Shown one piece after another: positions 23,488 through 32,921 of a DNA stretch of 64,000 bases. The notes below the pieces were generated by a model. That model saw only the letters and a program-made list of their open reading frames with translations, did not search any database and had not been told where the DNA came from. Made by a program: the position numbers and the translations under genes. Numbering within the stretch: the stretch's first letter is position 1; each line of letters opens with the position of its first letter. The stretch is from SSC4 sp964443225 (GTDB lineage Bacteria > Chloroflexota > Anaerolineae > SSC4 > Amarolineaceae), in NCBI GenBank assembly GCA_964443225.1, contig CAYUCC010000020.1, positions 1 to 64,000 of the forward strand. The letters run 5' to 3'.

Positions 23488-26400
23488 GTGAGACGTCTGA
23501 AAATCACACTGTTTGGGCCACCACACATCGAGATCGATGGCCAACGTATCGACGTGGAACGCCGCAAAGCAGTTGCGCTGCTCGCGTACCTGGCTGTCAC
23601 CGCCCAGGCGCACAGCCGCGAAGCATTGGCAACACTGCTGTGGCCTGACCACGACTCGGCACGTGCCCTCACCTATCTCCGCCGCACGCTGTGGGAGCTG
23701 AACAGCAGTCTGGGTGACGGCTGGCTCGTAACCGAACAAGACCGCGTGGCCCTTGCCATGTCCAGTCAAACCTGGTTGGACGTGGCCGAGTTCCAGCAGG
23801 CGCTGGCCATTTGCATTACCCATGGCCATGCACCGCAGGCGGTCTGTCCGGCGTGCCAGGCGCCGCTGGAAGCCGCAGTGACACTGGCCGGCGGTGATTT
23901 TATGGCCGGCTTCAACGTACGCGACAGCGCCGATTTTGAGGAATGGCAGTTCTTCCAGGCCGAGCAGCACCGGCAGGCGCTGGCATCGGCGTTGGCGCGC
24001 CTGGTTACCTGTTACCAGGCCGCGGGACAGTCCGCAGCTGCGCTGCCCCATGCACGCCGCTGGCTCAGTCTCGATCCCCTGCATGAGCCCGCCCACCGTG
24101 CCTTGATGACCCTCTACGCCGCGACCGATCAGCGGTCGGCGGCGCTGCGCCAGTACCAGGAATGCGTGCGTATTCTGGATGCGGAGCTCGGTACGGTGCC
24201 GCAGACGGAGACAACGGCACTGGCCGAGTCTATCCGCACCGGTGACCGGGCGCATTCGTTGACCCCACTACCGATCACCGAACCCAGCCACCCAACCCTC
24301 CAATCCAACCTGCCGGCGCCAACGACACCGTTTGTGGGGCGTCGCGCCGAACTGGAGACCGTGGCCGCGCTGCTGCACGATCCGGCGTGCCGTCTGTTGA
24401 CGATCCTGGGTCCTGGTGGCACGGGGAAGACCCGTCTGGCGCTGCAGGTGGCGATCGAGCAGGGTCACACCTTCGCCGATGGCACCTATTTTGTGCCGCT
24501 GGCGTCCCTCAGCGCCGGTGATTTCCTGGTGCCGGCCATCGCCGACGCCGTGCGCTTCTCCTTCGCTGAACGCGCCGACGCGGTGCGCCGCGTGATGGAG
24601 ACACAGCACGAACAGTTGATGGGTTTCTTGCGCGATAAATTCATCCTGCTGGTCATGGACAATTTTGAGCATCTCGCAGCCAGTGCGTCACTGTTGACCG
24701 ACATCCTCGAGCGTGCCGCGGGCGTAAAAATCGTGGTCACCTCGCGTACCCGCCTGAACCTGCACAGCGAGTGGGTGTACGAACTGGAAGGCATGCGCTA
24801 TCCCCGCGATGATGTGTTTGCCGGCAATGGGCGCCTGGTTGAATTCAGCGCCGTGAAGCTGTTCATACAGCACGCCGAGCGCACCCTGGGCGGACGCAAA
24901 CTGCCGGCGGCCGACATTCCCTGTGCGGCGCGCATCTGCCAGCTGGTGGACGGCATGCCGTTGGGCATCGAGCTGGCGGCGGCCTGGGTGCGGATGCTTC
25001 CGTGTGCCGAGATTGCGCGCGAGATCGAACAGAACCTCGACTTCCTGGAAACGACCCTGCGCGATGTGCCGGCGCGCCATCACAGCCTGCGCGCCGTGTT
25101 CGAGCACTCGTGGAACCTGCTGACACCGGCCGAGCAGGCAGCGTTTCCCAAACTTGCTGTATTTCAGGGTGGTTTCACCCGTGCCGCCGCCGCCGAGATT
25201 GCCGGTGTACGGCTGCCACTGCTTACCGCATTGGCCGACAAATCGCTCCTGCACGTCGCGGACGATGGACGATACACCCTGCACGAGGTGCTGCGCCAGT
25301 ATGCGCTCGAACGCCTGGCGGCGAACCGCACCGCAGAGATCGAACTGCGTGCCCAGCACAGCCGGATTACCCTGGCATTTGTCGAGTCTCGTGAGGAAAG
25401 TCTGCATGGTTCCGACCAGCTGGCCGCCATGTCGGAGATCGAGCGCGAGATCGAGAACATCCGCGCCGCCTGGATCTGGGCGGCCGATCATCAGGATGTC
25501 ACCCACATCCAGCGCAGCCTGCACGGCCTGGTGACGTTCTACGGTATGCGCAACTGGCCGGAGGAGGCGGACGATATTCTGGGACGCGCCGCGGCCGCCC
25601 TGGTCACCGCGCCGGACAGGGATGCCCAACACGTGCGGGCAATGCTGGTCGCGATGCAGGCTTCGTTCGCCGGCGCCCGCGGCGCATTCGACCGTGCGTC
25701 GGACCTGATCGTCCAGTGCATCGAGCTGGCACGGTCGTCGGACGCACGTCTGGCCCTGGCGTGGGGCAAACTGCTCGCCATTACCTATCTTGTCATCGAG
25801 GATATCACCGAAGTTCGGCAGACATTTGCCGAGTTTGCGCCGGTGATCTCCGAGCTGGATCGTCGCGCCAACGTAGTCATGGCTTACCTGCTGTATGCGC
25901 GGCGCCTGTTTTGGCAGGAAGGCAGAGCGCTCGAAACGCGTGACGTTCTGCTGCCCGCCTTCGACATCAGCCGCGAACTGGGCGATCGTTGGCTGCAGGC
26001 AGACTGCCTCTTACAGCTGGGTGTGGTGGCCTATTCATTGGGCGAGTATGCGGAGGCGCAGCGCTTGCACAGTGAGACGCTGAGAATCCGGCGGGACCTG
26101 GGTGACATACGTGGGATTGCGCGCGCGCTGGTGCACCTGGGCGAAGCAACGATGCGCCTGGGCCGCTATGCCGAGGCGCAGGATCAGTTCGGCGAAGCAC
26201 TGGCCAGCGCGCGCATCACCGGTGATCGCCAGTACGCCGCCGTGTGCCTCGATTGTCTCGGCTACATCAGTTTCCTGGAGGGTGCGTATGCCGTCGCCCA
26301 ACAGCAATTCGAAGAGGGTCTCAGGCTGCGGCAGGCTGCGGATGATCCCTGGGGAATTCCGTGGACTCTTTTCAACCTGGGCAACATCGCCCTGGTTCGC

Positions 26401-26832
26401 GGCGAACCGGACACGGCACGGCAGCACTACCGCGACGCACGACGCCGTTTTCAGGACACCAACAGCCCCTGGGGTGCGTTGATGGCCCTCAAAAAACTGG
26501 GAGAAGTCGAATTGGCCGTCGGCGATGACCAGCTGGCAGAGGAGACGCTGCGCACAGCCCTCCACGAAGCGGTGGAACAGACCCGCATCTCGGAGGTCGT
26601 CGAGATCCTGGTGATCCTGGCTGACCTTTGCCAGCAGCAGAACCGCGCGTCAGAGGCCATGACGCTGCTGACGGTGGCACAACAGCATGCAGCCATCACA
26701 CCCGACGTGCGCGCCCGCGCCGCAGACCTGACCCAACGGGTCGCTGCGACACTGCCACCCGACCAGATGGCAGCGATCGAGGCACGCGCCCATGGGGTCA
26801 CCCTGGAGGATTTGGTCAACGCCTATGGCTGA
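23488..26832 (+). CDS. AfsR/SARP-like STAND regulator (wHTH-BTAD-ATPase-TPR)
   Basis: 1114 residues. Winged-helix DNA-binding domain (1-90, LKITLFGPPHIEIDG, RRTLWELNSSLGDGWLV), bacterial activator domain (about 95-250) and STAND ATPase (VGRRAELETVAALL at 283, Walker A GPGGTGKTRLA at 308-316, Walker B FILLVMDNFEHL near 387). TPR repeats follow to the end (GEYAEAQRLHSETLRIRRDL, GRYAEAQDQFGEAL). Such proteins are ligand-gated transcription activators. The GTG at 23488 is preceded by GGGAGAGG. Its stop overlaps the sigma-factor start by eight bases, so regulator and sigma factor are coupled. Confidence 0.92.
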   Translation: MRRLKITLFGPPHIEIDGQRIDVERRKAVALLAYLAVTAQAHSREALATLLWPDHDSARALTYLRRTLWELNSSLGDGWLVTEQDRVALAMSSQTWLDVAEFQQALAICITHGHAPQAVCPACQAPLEAAVTLAGGDFMAGFNVRDSADFEEWQFFQAEQHRQALASALARLVTCYQAAGQSAAALPHARRWLSLDPLHEPAHRALMTLYAATDQRSAALRQYQECVRILDAELGTVPQTETTALAESIRTGDRAHSLTPLPITEPSHPTLQSNLPAPTTPFVGRRAELETVAALLHDPACRLLTILGPGGTGKTRLALQVAIEQGHTFADGTYFVPLASLSAGDFLVPAIADAVRFSFAERADAVRRVMETQHEQLMGFLRDKFILLVMDNFEHLAASASLLTDILERAAGVKIVVTSRTRLNLHSEWVYELEGMRYPRDDVFAGNGRLVEFSAVKLFIQHAERTLGGRKLPAADIPCAARICQLVDGMPLGIELAAAWVRMLPCAEIAREIEQNLDFLETTLRDVPARHHSLRAVFEHSWNLLTPAEQAAFPKLAVFQGGFTRAAAAEIAGVRLPLLTALADKSLLHVADDGRYTLHEVLRQYALERLAANRTAEIELRAQHSRITLAFVESREESLHGSDQLAAMSEIEREIENIRAAWIWAADHQDVTHIQRSLHGLVTFYGMRNWPEEADDILGRAAAALVTAPDRDAQHVRAMLVAMQASFAGARGAFDRASDLIVQCIELARSSDARLALAWGKLLAITYLVIEDITEVRQTFAEFAPVISELDRRANVVMAYLLYARRLFWQEGRALETRDVLLPAFDISRELGDRWLQADCLLQLGVVAYSLGEYAEAQRLHSETLRIRRDLGDIRGIARALVHLGEATMRLGRYAEAQDQFGEALASARITGDRQYAAVCLDCLGYISFLEGAYAVAQQQFEEGLRLRQAADDPWGIPWTLFNLGNIALVRGEPDTARQHYRDARRRFQDTNSPWGALMALKKLGEVELAVGDDQLAEETLRTALHEAVEQTRISEVVEILVILADLCQQQNRASEAMTLLTVAQQHAAITPDVRARAADLTQRVAATLPPDQMAAIEARAHGVTLEDLVNAYG

Positions 26833-27520
26833 ACCATCGGACTTTTTTATGCTGACCCTGACTGGTGTGAGCCGCCGCTGCGCTCAAGAGAGTGATCTGT
26901 TTTTCAAGCGGCTGGACAATGACCCGCGCTTCTGTTTCGAGCTGTTCCGGCGTGCCATTGCCGATCGCCACGCCGGCGCCTGGGAGACGATCTACCGCCA
27001 GTATACGCCGCTCGTCAGCCGGTGGGTTCAGCGCCACAGCCTGTTCACCGCCCTGGACGAAGAGGCGGATTATTTCGTGAGCGGTGCGTTTCAGAAAATG
27101 TGGTCGGTGCTGACGCCTGAAAAGTTCGCCCAGTTCCCCGACCTCAAATCGGTGCTCCGTTACCTGCAGATGTGCGTCCACAGCGTCCTGGTGGATCACA
27201 TGCGCCGTCAGGAACGCGCCAGCCTGCTGGACGATGAAGTGGAAGAAGCGACACCCAGTCATGAGCCGGTTCTCGATGAAGCGGTGCTCGACGGTATGGC
27301 CCGCGCTGAGCTGTGGCAGCAGCTGACCCGCCGCCTCAAAGACGACAAGGAGCGCCAGGTTGTCTACGGACTGTTTGTTCTGGCGCTAAAGCCACGCGAA
27401 ATCTACGACCAGTATCGCGAGACCTTCTCCAGTGTGAACGAAGTGTACCGTGTCAAAGAGAATTTGATTGCACGACTCCGTCGTGACACCGATTTGCAGA
27501 CTTTCATGCGCAATGCCTGA
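26825..27520 (+). CDS. RNA polymerase sigma-70 family factor (ECF-like)
   Basis: 231 residues. Region 2 is around AWETIYRQYTPLVSRWVQ through VLRYLQMCVHSVLVDHMRR; region 4 is around DDKERQVVYGLFVLALKPRE and SSVNEVYRVKENLIARLRRD. The linker is acidic. The match to sigma-70 is moderate, and helix-turn-helix 4 is diverged. It starts inside the AfsR-like gene (ATGGCTGA overlap) and is followed by a zinc-finger protein, the usual sigma/anti-sigma order. It probably directs transcription of its own module or of a stress regulon. Confidence 0.78.
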   Translation: MAEPSDFFMLTLTGVSRRCAQESDLFFKRLDNDPRFCFELFRRAIADRHAGAWETIYRQYTPLVSRWVQRHSLFTALDEEADYFVSGAFQKMWSVLTPEKFAQFPDLKSVLRYLQMCVHSVLVDHMRRQERASLLDDEVEEATPSHEPVLDEAVLDGMARAELWQQLTRRLKDDKERQVVYGLFVLALKPREIYDQYRETFSSVNEVYRVKENLIARLRRDTDLQTFMRNA

Positions 27521-27568
27521 AAAACGTCAGGCCGCACGTTTATGCCAGTAGGAAAGGGATAGGACCAT

Positions 27569-28153
27569 ATGACGTGGGAAGGCAACATGACAACTGCGCT
27601 CTACCGGGCGTTCTGCCCCGATACTGTCGAACTCGGTGAATATCACCTCGGTCTGATCCCGGGGGATCGCCGCTTCAACATCACACGGCACGTGGCCGAA
27701 TGCCCGCACTGCCGGCGGGAAATAGCGCAGCTAGACCAGTTCCTGACCAGTACTGCACCCGATATCGAATTTAGCCCGGTAGAACGCATCAAAGTGTGGG
27801 TGGCGCGCCTGGTGCCGCAGGGGTTCAACACACGATTGACGTTGGCGCCAGCCCTGGCGGTGCGCGGTGCGGGTGCCGGCCCGCAGTTGTACGAAGCGGG
27901 CGATGCCCAGATCAGCATCGACGTCCAGCCCGACACGCGGCCAGGTACGTACGCCCTGGTGGGCCTGGTGACCGGGGTGGCGCTGAACGATTTGCAGGCC
28001 ACGTTGTGGCATGACGATGCACCCATGACCACCACCGAGGTGGATGATCTGGGCAATTTTGTCTTTGGAGACCTCCGGTCGGGGCGTTACCTATTGGCCC
28101 TGCAGGGGCCGGCCCTGGAAATCGAGCTGCAGGATTTGGAGATCAATGGTTGA
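27569..28153 (+). CDS. zinc-finger anti-sigma-like protein
   Basis: 194 residues, no membrane segment. The N-terminal part has HVAECPHC (His41, Cys45, Cys48), the H-x3-C-x2-C zinc motif of ZAS anti-sigma factors. The C-terminal ~100 residues (QISIDVQPDTRPGTYALVG, DLGNFVFGDLRSGRYLLAL) look like a beta-sandwich of the carboxypeptidase-regulatory type. Order after the sigma gene supports a sigma-binding role. An alternative ATG at 27587 also has a good ribosome-binding site. It is followed by a TPR-CHAT protease; whether it is that enzyme's substrate is a hypothesis discussed in the findings. Confidence 0.7.
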   Translation: MTWEGNMTTALYRAFCPDTVELGEYHLGLIPGDRRFNITRHVAECPHCRREIAQLDQFLTSTAPDIEFSPVERIKVWVARLVPQGFNTRLTLAPALAVRGAGAGPQLYEAGDAQISIDVQPDTRPGTYALVGLVTGVALNDLQATLWHDDAPMTTTEVDDLGNFVFGDLRSGRYLLALQGPALEIELQDLEING

Positions 28154-28201
28154 TTGTATACATCGAATCACGATGTGCCCCAAGACGAAGGCGAACGCAA
28201 C

Positions 28202-31117
28202 ATGGAGCCGCAGGCCCTGATTACGGAGCTGCTGGAGTTGGATTCCCGACAGGCGCAGCAAGCATGGCTGGTGGCGCACGGTCCCTCCCTCAGCACAACC
28301 CAGCAGTATGAACTGGCAGATGCCCTCAAGACCCTGGCGGACCAGGTACGCGGCAGTGATATTCAGCGCTGCCTGGCACTTGGCGAATTGATTCGCGACC
28401 TGGGGCAGTGGGCCGATGACCCGCGCATCGATGCGTTGGGTCTGCTGGCGTTGGCCAACGGTTACGTGATAGGCCTGGGCCAATACCAGCGCGGCATCGA
28501 GCTCTACGACGAGGCGGCCGCTCGTTACGCCGCCTGTGGTGACACCGCAGCCGAGGCCCAGTCGCAGATCGGCAAGCTGTGGGCGTTGGCGTCGCTCGGT
28601 CGTGCCGCGGAAGCGCTGGCGATTGGCGAGCGGGCCAGTAACGTCTTACGGCAGCACGCGCGCTGGATACCGTTGGCCACGTTGACCTCCAACCTGGCGA
28701 TCATTCTCGGCCGTTCGGGCCAGGATGCAGCGGCCCTGACCCGCTTCGACCAGGCAGAAGCCCTCTATGCGGCGCACGCACCGGCGGCAGAACTGTCCTT
28801 GCTCATGATTCGCATCAACCGCGGCATCGTCCTGCGTAACCTCGGCCGCTTCGACGAATCGATTGCCGAACACCAGGCTGCGCTGGCGCGCTATCAGGCA
28901 TTGGGCCAGATCATCAGCGTCGCCCGCGCCCAGCAGAACCTGGCCCTGACGTACTTCATCCTGGGGCGCTACAACGAGGCGCTCGACCTTTTGGACCAGG
29001 CCTTTGCCACCTTCCTGGCCGATGGGCGGCAGCGGCACGCCATGCTGGTGCAGCTGGCCATCAGCGACTGCCTGCTCCAGCTGTGCCGTTACCAGGATGC
29101 CCTGACGAAGTGCCGTCAGGCTCGCCTCCTGTTTGCTGATTTGGGTACACCGTTGGAAGTTGGACAGTCGATCCTCAACGAGGCCACGGCGCGCCTGGGG
29201 CTGGCGGAGTACGACGAGGCGCAGGCTTCGCTGGTGACGGCGCGTGCGCTTTTTGCACAGGAAAACAACCAGGCCGCGGTGGCCAATGTCGACCTGTTGA
29301 TGGCCACGGCGCACTTGCAGCAGCAGGCTGCGCAGCCGGCGCTCGAGTTGGCGCGACGTGCCATCGGCGTCTTTCAGGCGTACGATCTGCCGGTGGGTGA
29401 GGCGCGCGCCGGTCTGGTGGCGGCCCGCGCCGCCCTGGCGCTTGGCCAGGTCGATGAGGCCAATGACCTGGTTGCTGCCGCGCTGCGGATTGGCCAGCGG
29501 CACAATATCCCGGCGCTTACCTACCAGGGTCACTATTTGCAGGGGACGTTGGCGGCGACGGCTGGTATCTACGAGCTGGGTTTGGCCGAATACGATGCGG
29601 CCATCCAGGCGTTGGAGCGCCTCTGTGGCCGGTTGATGGTCGAGTTTCGCGCCGATTTTGTGGGCGACAAAGAGCGACTGTACGAGGATGCCGTGGCGCT
29701 CTGCCTGGACATGGCACAGCCGGCGCGCGGGTTGGCGTACTGCGAGCGCGCCAAGTCACGTGCGCTGCTCGACATGCTGGCCCACCGGCTCGACCTGAGC
29801 ATCCAGGCGCGCAGTGACGGTGACGGCCCCCTGGTGGCCGAGCTGCTCGATCTACGTGCCGAACGTGACCGCCTGTACCGGCGCTGGCAGATCGGCGAGG
29901 GGATGGAGCAGTTCAGCCAGCGTGGTGCTTCACTGGGCGAACGTTACCAGGTGGAGCAGGTCGTGCTCGAGCTCGAACAGCGTATCACCGAACTGTGGCA
30001 TCGTCTGCTGGTTCGCAACGCCGATTACGCACGCGACGCGGCGCTGTGGCAGGTGCGTACGGAACCAGTACAGCCCTATCTCGATCCTGATACGATGCTG
30101 CTCGAGTTCTACGCCATTCAGGGTCAGATCATCGTCTTTTTGGTGACGGCCGGTGGCGTGCAGGCGCGGCGGCTTACGACGAGCCTGGCCCAGGTGCAGC
30201 AGCTGATGCGTCTGTTCTGGCTGAACCTGGCGACGGTGCCGCGCAGCCCGGTCGAGCGCATCGTGGCCTTGACCGGCAATACGCGCGGGGTGCTGCACAA
30301 ACTGCACCAGCTGCTCGTAGATCCGCTGCAGGCCGAACTGGCACCCTATACACGGTTGATCGTGGTACCGCACGGGATTTTGCACTACCTGCCGTTTCAC
30401 GCCCTGTACGACGGGGAGCGTTATGCGCTGGAGCAGCACGAGATCTCGTATTTGCCGGGTGCCAGCCTGCTGCGTTACTGCCGTGAGGCGGGAAACAGGC
30501 AGCGTTCTCAGCCGTTCGGTGGCTCGAACGGTGATCGACTGCTGGCGGTGGCAAACTCCTACGGCGGCCGGCTGCCCGCAACCGCCGAGGAGGCCGAAAT
30601 CATTGCCACCCAATGGCGCGGCCAACTCATTCTGGAAGACGCCGCCACGGTCGAACGCGTGCGTACGTTGGCACCCGCCTGCCGGATGCTGCACGTGGCT
30701 GCGCACGGCGATTTTCGGGCGGACAATCCCCTGTTTTCGGGCCTGGCCCTGGCCGATGGCTGGCTGACGACGCTCGATATTTTCAATTTGCGTCTGCGGG
30801 CATCCCTCGTTACGCTGAGCGCGTGCCAGACCGGGCGCAGTGTCGTGGCAGGGGGCGATGAGCTGCTGGGTTTGATGCGTGCCTTTCTCAGTGCCGGTGC
30901 GGCTTCGTTGGTCACCACCCTCTGGGAGGTCGAAGATCGTTCGACCACGCAGCTGATGCGTCGGTTCTATGCCAGCCTGCTGGCAGGGGCCACCAAAGGC
31001 GCCGCGCTGCGTGCAGCCCAACTGAGCTTCGTGCACAACCACGATGTGCCCGAATATTACCGCCACCCCTACTTCTGGGCGCCGTTTTACCTCGTAGGTG
31101 ATGCCGGGCTCCTGTGA
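28202..31117 (+). CDS. TPR-CHAT caspase-like protease
   Basis: 971 residues. TPR repeats occupy about 60-540 (for example QYQRGIELYDEAAARYAACG and GRYNEALDLLDQAFATFLAD). The C-terminal third is a CHAT domain of the caspase/separase clan: LIVVPHGILHYLPFHAL, catalytic His835 in MLHVAAHGDF and catalytic Cys875 in LSACQTG, both intact. The ATG at 28202 is preferred over the TTG at 28154. CHAT enzymes act in regulated proteolysis; in type III-E CRISPR the TPR-CHAT Csx29 cleaves a sigma-factor partner. Here it follows a sigma and a zinc-finger gene and precedes a subtilase by 31 bases. No CRISPR genes are present. Confidence 0.92.
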   Translation: MEPQALITELLELDSRQAQQAWLVAHGPSLSTTQQYELADALKTLADQVRGSDIQRCLALGELIRDLGQWADDPRIDALGLLALANGYVIGLGQYQRGIELYDEAAARYAACGDTAAEAQSQIGKLWALASLGRAAEALAIGERASNVLRQHARWIPLATLTSNLAIILGRSGQDAAALTRFDQAEALYAAHAPAAELSLLMIRINRGIVLRNLGRFDESIAEHQAALARYQALGQIISVARAQQNLALTYFILGRYNEALDLLDQAFATFLADGRQRHAMLVQLAISDCLLQLCRYQDALTKCRQARLLFADLGTPLEVGQSILNEATARLGLAEYDEAQASLVTARALFAQENNQAAVANVDLLMATAHLQQQAAQPALELARRAIGVFQAYDLPVGEARAGLVAARAALALGQVDEANDLVAAALRIGQRHNIPALTYQGHYLQGTLAATAGIYELGLAEYDAAIQALERLCGRLMVEFRADFVGDKERLYEDAVALCLDMAQPARGLAYCERAKSRALLDMLAHRLDLSIQARSDGDGPLVAELLDLRAERDRLYRRWQIGEGMEQFSQRGASLGERYQVEQVVLELEQRITELWHRLLVRNADYARDAALWQVRTEPVQPYLDPDTMLLEFYAIQGQIIVFLVTAGGVQARRLTTSLAQVQQLMRLFWLNLATVPRSPVERIVALTGNTRGVLHKLHQLLVDPLQAELAPYTRLIVVPHGILHYLPFHALYDGERYALEQHEISYLPGASLLRYCREAGNRQRSQPFGGSNGDRLLAVANSYGGRLPATAEEAEIIATQWRGQLILEDAATVERVRTLAPACRMLHVAAHGDFRADNPLFSGLALADGWLTTLDIFNLRLRASLVTLSACQTGRSVVAGGDELLGLMRAFLSAGAASLVTTLWEVEDRSTTQLMRRFYASLLAGATKGAALRAAQLSFVHNHDVPEYYRHPYFWAPFYLVGDAGLL

Positions 31118-31148
31118 GCCAATCGTTTTGAAAGGAGAGGATCGAGAA

Positions 31149-32768
31149 GTGAACAACAACCCACAATCAACCCGCCGCCCGCGGCTTATCTGGGTCCTGC
31201 CGTTGCTGCTCATACTGTTGGTGCTGCTGTTCGTGTGCCTGTTCTCGGCCGCGTCGCAGCGCAGCTGGCCGTTTCGCGCCGCCTATCCGCCCGCCGAATT
31301 TTACGTCCAGGACCAGGTGATCGTCACCGGGCCGCGGGGTGCCGTTGACGAAGTGATGGGCTCCCTGCAGGGTCGCGTCGAGCGGCTCTCACGCGTGTCG
31401 TTCGGTGACTTCACAACACCGGTGCAGACCTGTGCCGGCCTGCCGCCCGAGACCGTAACCGACGTCTACCGCATCAGCGGCCCGCAGCCCGACGTCGCCG
31501 CCATCATTCGTGCCATTCAGGCAGCAGGGGGCAGCGCAGTCCATGCCGGCCCCAACTGGCTGGCCGGCTCACCCTGGGAGGTGGGCGGCAGTCCGTGGGA
31601 AGTGGGTGGCAGCCCTTGGGAAGTCGGCGGCAGTCCCTGGGAAGTCGGCGGCAGCGGCGGTGATGGTGCGCCGCAGCTGGCGCAGCCGGCGCTGTACCTG
31701 GCACAATGGGCCCTCGAACGTATCGATCATCCGAGCCGCCTGAACGTCGACGGGCGGGGTGTCCGTGTCGGCGTCTTCGACACCTCGCCCTTGGGCACGG
31801 GCGAAACGGACACTCTGCAGCTCGAGACCATCCACTGGGTCGACCAACCGCAGCCTTTCCGGCTGTGGTGGATGAACCCGGCACCGGTGGCCACCCTGCC
31901 GGCCAGCAGCAGTCCCTACAGCCAGCCGGACAACCGCAGTCACGGCCTGTTCGTGGCCGGCCTGATTCACCGCCTGGCGCCGGCCAGCCGCATCGAACTC
32001 ATCCGTGTCCTGGGCGATGACACCCGCGGTGACCTGGGCACACTCAACAACGCCCTCTACGATTTCCTGCTGACCACGGCCGACGATGAAAACAGATACC
32101 TCGGCACCGTGCTCAACCTCAGCCTGGGTGTGCGGATTCCGCCAGGCGCCGCTGGGTTCGACCTGCCGGTCGACGTCCAGTCGCTCGACTACATGATGAA
32201 AGTGGCACGCTGCCTGGACGTCGTCGTGGTTGCCGCGGCCGGCAACGATTCCGCCAATCTCACAGCACCTCAGGGCCCTCAACTGCCAGCGGCCCTGGAT
32301 ACGGTACTGGGCGTGGCGGCCAGCAATATCTTCGATGAGCGGGGCTGTTTCTCCAATACGGGTGACATCGCAGCCCCTGGTGGTGATGGCCTGGGGGTTG
32401 ACGACCAGGGTGAGGCGGTGCGCACCGAGCAGGTCCGTGTGGGTGCCGTGTGCCAGCCACGGCTGGCATCGTGCCAGGCCGACCGCACCTGTGCCGCCGG
32501 CGTGGCCGCCTCGGTCGACCTGACGCCGCAAGGCACCGGCTATGCCCACTGGACCGGCTCGTCATTTGCCGCGCCGCTCGTCAGTGGGCTGTCGGCCCTC
32601 GTCGTACAGGCCGGCCGCGGCAGCTTCCAGGCGGCTGACGTGGAGACCCTCCTGAAGCAGTGTGCCACACCGGTCAAAGACCCCGCACTCGGCGCCGGCA
32701 TCATCGATGTGCGGCGCACGCTGCTCGAATGTGTGGTCAAGTTCGACGCCCAACAGACAGCACCCTGA
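31149..32768 (+). CDS. membrane-anchored S8 subtilisin-like protease
   Basis: 539 residues. Signal-anchor helix about 14-32 (LIWVLPLLLILLVLLFVCL), a prodomain-like region to ~139, four tandem GSPWEVG repeats (140-167), then the subtilase domain: Asp211 (VGVFDTS), His265 (NRSHGLFVAGL), Asn366 (AAGND) and Ser472 (TGSSFAAPLVSG), a complete catalytic set. Expected outside the cytoplasmic membrane. The GTG at 31149 has GGAGAGG eight bases upstream. Being last in the operon after a CHAT protease suggests a proteolytic cascade or an export-side effector, but the membrane separates them unless processing occurs before insertion. Confidence 0.9.
   Translation: MNNNPQSTRRPRLIWVLPLLLILLVLLFVCLFSAASQRSWPFRAAYPPAEFYVQDQVIVTGPRGAVDEVMGSLQGRVERLSRVSFGDFTTPVQTCAGLPPETVTDVYRISGPQPDVAAIIRAIQAAGGSAVHAGPNWLAGSPWEVGGSPWEVGGSPWEVGGSPWEVGGSGGDGAPQLAQPALYLAQWALERIDHPSRLNVDGRGVRVGVFDTSPLGTGETDTLQLETIHWVDQPQPFRLWWMNPAPVATLPASSSPYSQPDNRSHGLFVAGLIHRLAPASRIELIRVLGDDTRGDLGTLNNALYDFLLTTADDENRYLGTVLNLSLGVRIPPGAAGFDLPVDVQSLDYMMKVARCLDVVVVAAAGNDSANLTAPQGPQLPAALDTVLGVAASNIFDERGCFSNTGDIAAPGGDGLGVDDQGEAVRTEQVRVGAVCQPRLASCQADRTCAAGVAASVDLTPQGTGYAHWTGSSFAAPLVSGLSALVVQAGRGSFQAADVETLLKQCATPVKDPALGAGIIDVRRTLLECVVKFDAQQTAP
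31566..31649 (+). repeat. four 21-bp in-frame repeats coding GSPWEVG
   Basis: Four seven-codon units between prodomain and catalytic domain of the subtilase. The DNA copies differ almost only at synonymous positions (tca/agt/agc, ccc/ccg/cct, gag/gaa, gtg/gtc) while the peptide is identical. Confidence 0.9.
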
Positions 32769-32878
32769 AGCGCAGCCATTCGGGTCACCAGCTCTCGCGC
32801 AGTCGTGAATACGCAAAACCAGATCCAGGTTGAGGCCATCCGGGTGGCCAATTGCCGCCGATAACCAGACAGCAAGCA

Positions 32879-32921
32879 GGGGCGAGCCGATAGACATGTC
32901 TATTGGCTCGCCCCTGTCTTT
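32879..32921 (+). terminator. strong intrinsic terminator of the protease operon
   Basis: A 36-base near-perfect palindrome (arms GGGGCGAGCC and GGCTCGCCCC with ATAGACA/TGTCTAT inside, 32879-32914) followed by TGTCTTT. It lies 110 bases after the subtilase stop. Confidence 0.85.

Noticed and set aside
22951..24255. Long minus-strand open frame of 434 codons
   Set aside because: Only the part to 23382 is a CBS protein. The upstream extension lies antisense to the AfsR-like gene and has no family features; GGAGG marks the start at 23382.
28202..32768. Type III-E CRISPR (Craspase) locus
   Set aside because: The TPR-CHAT and sigma genes are similar in kind, but no gRAMP/Cas7-11, Cas1, Csx30-named gene or CRISPR array is present.
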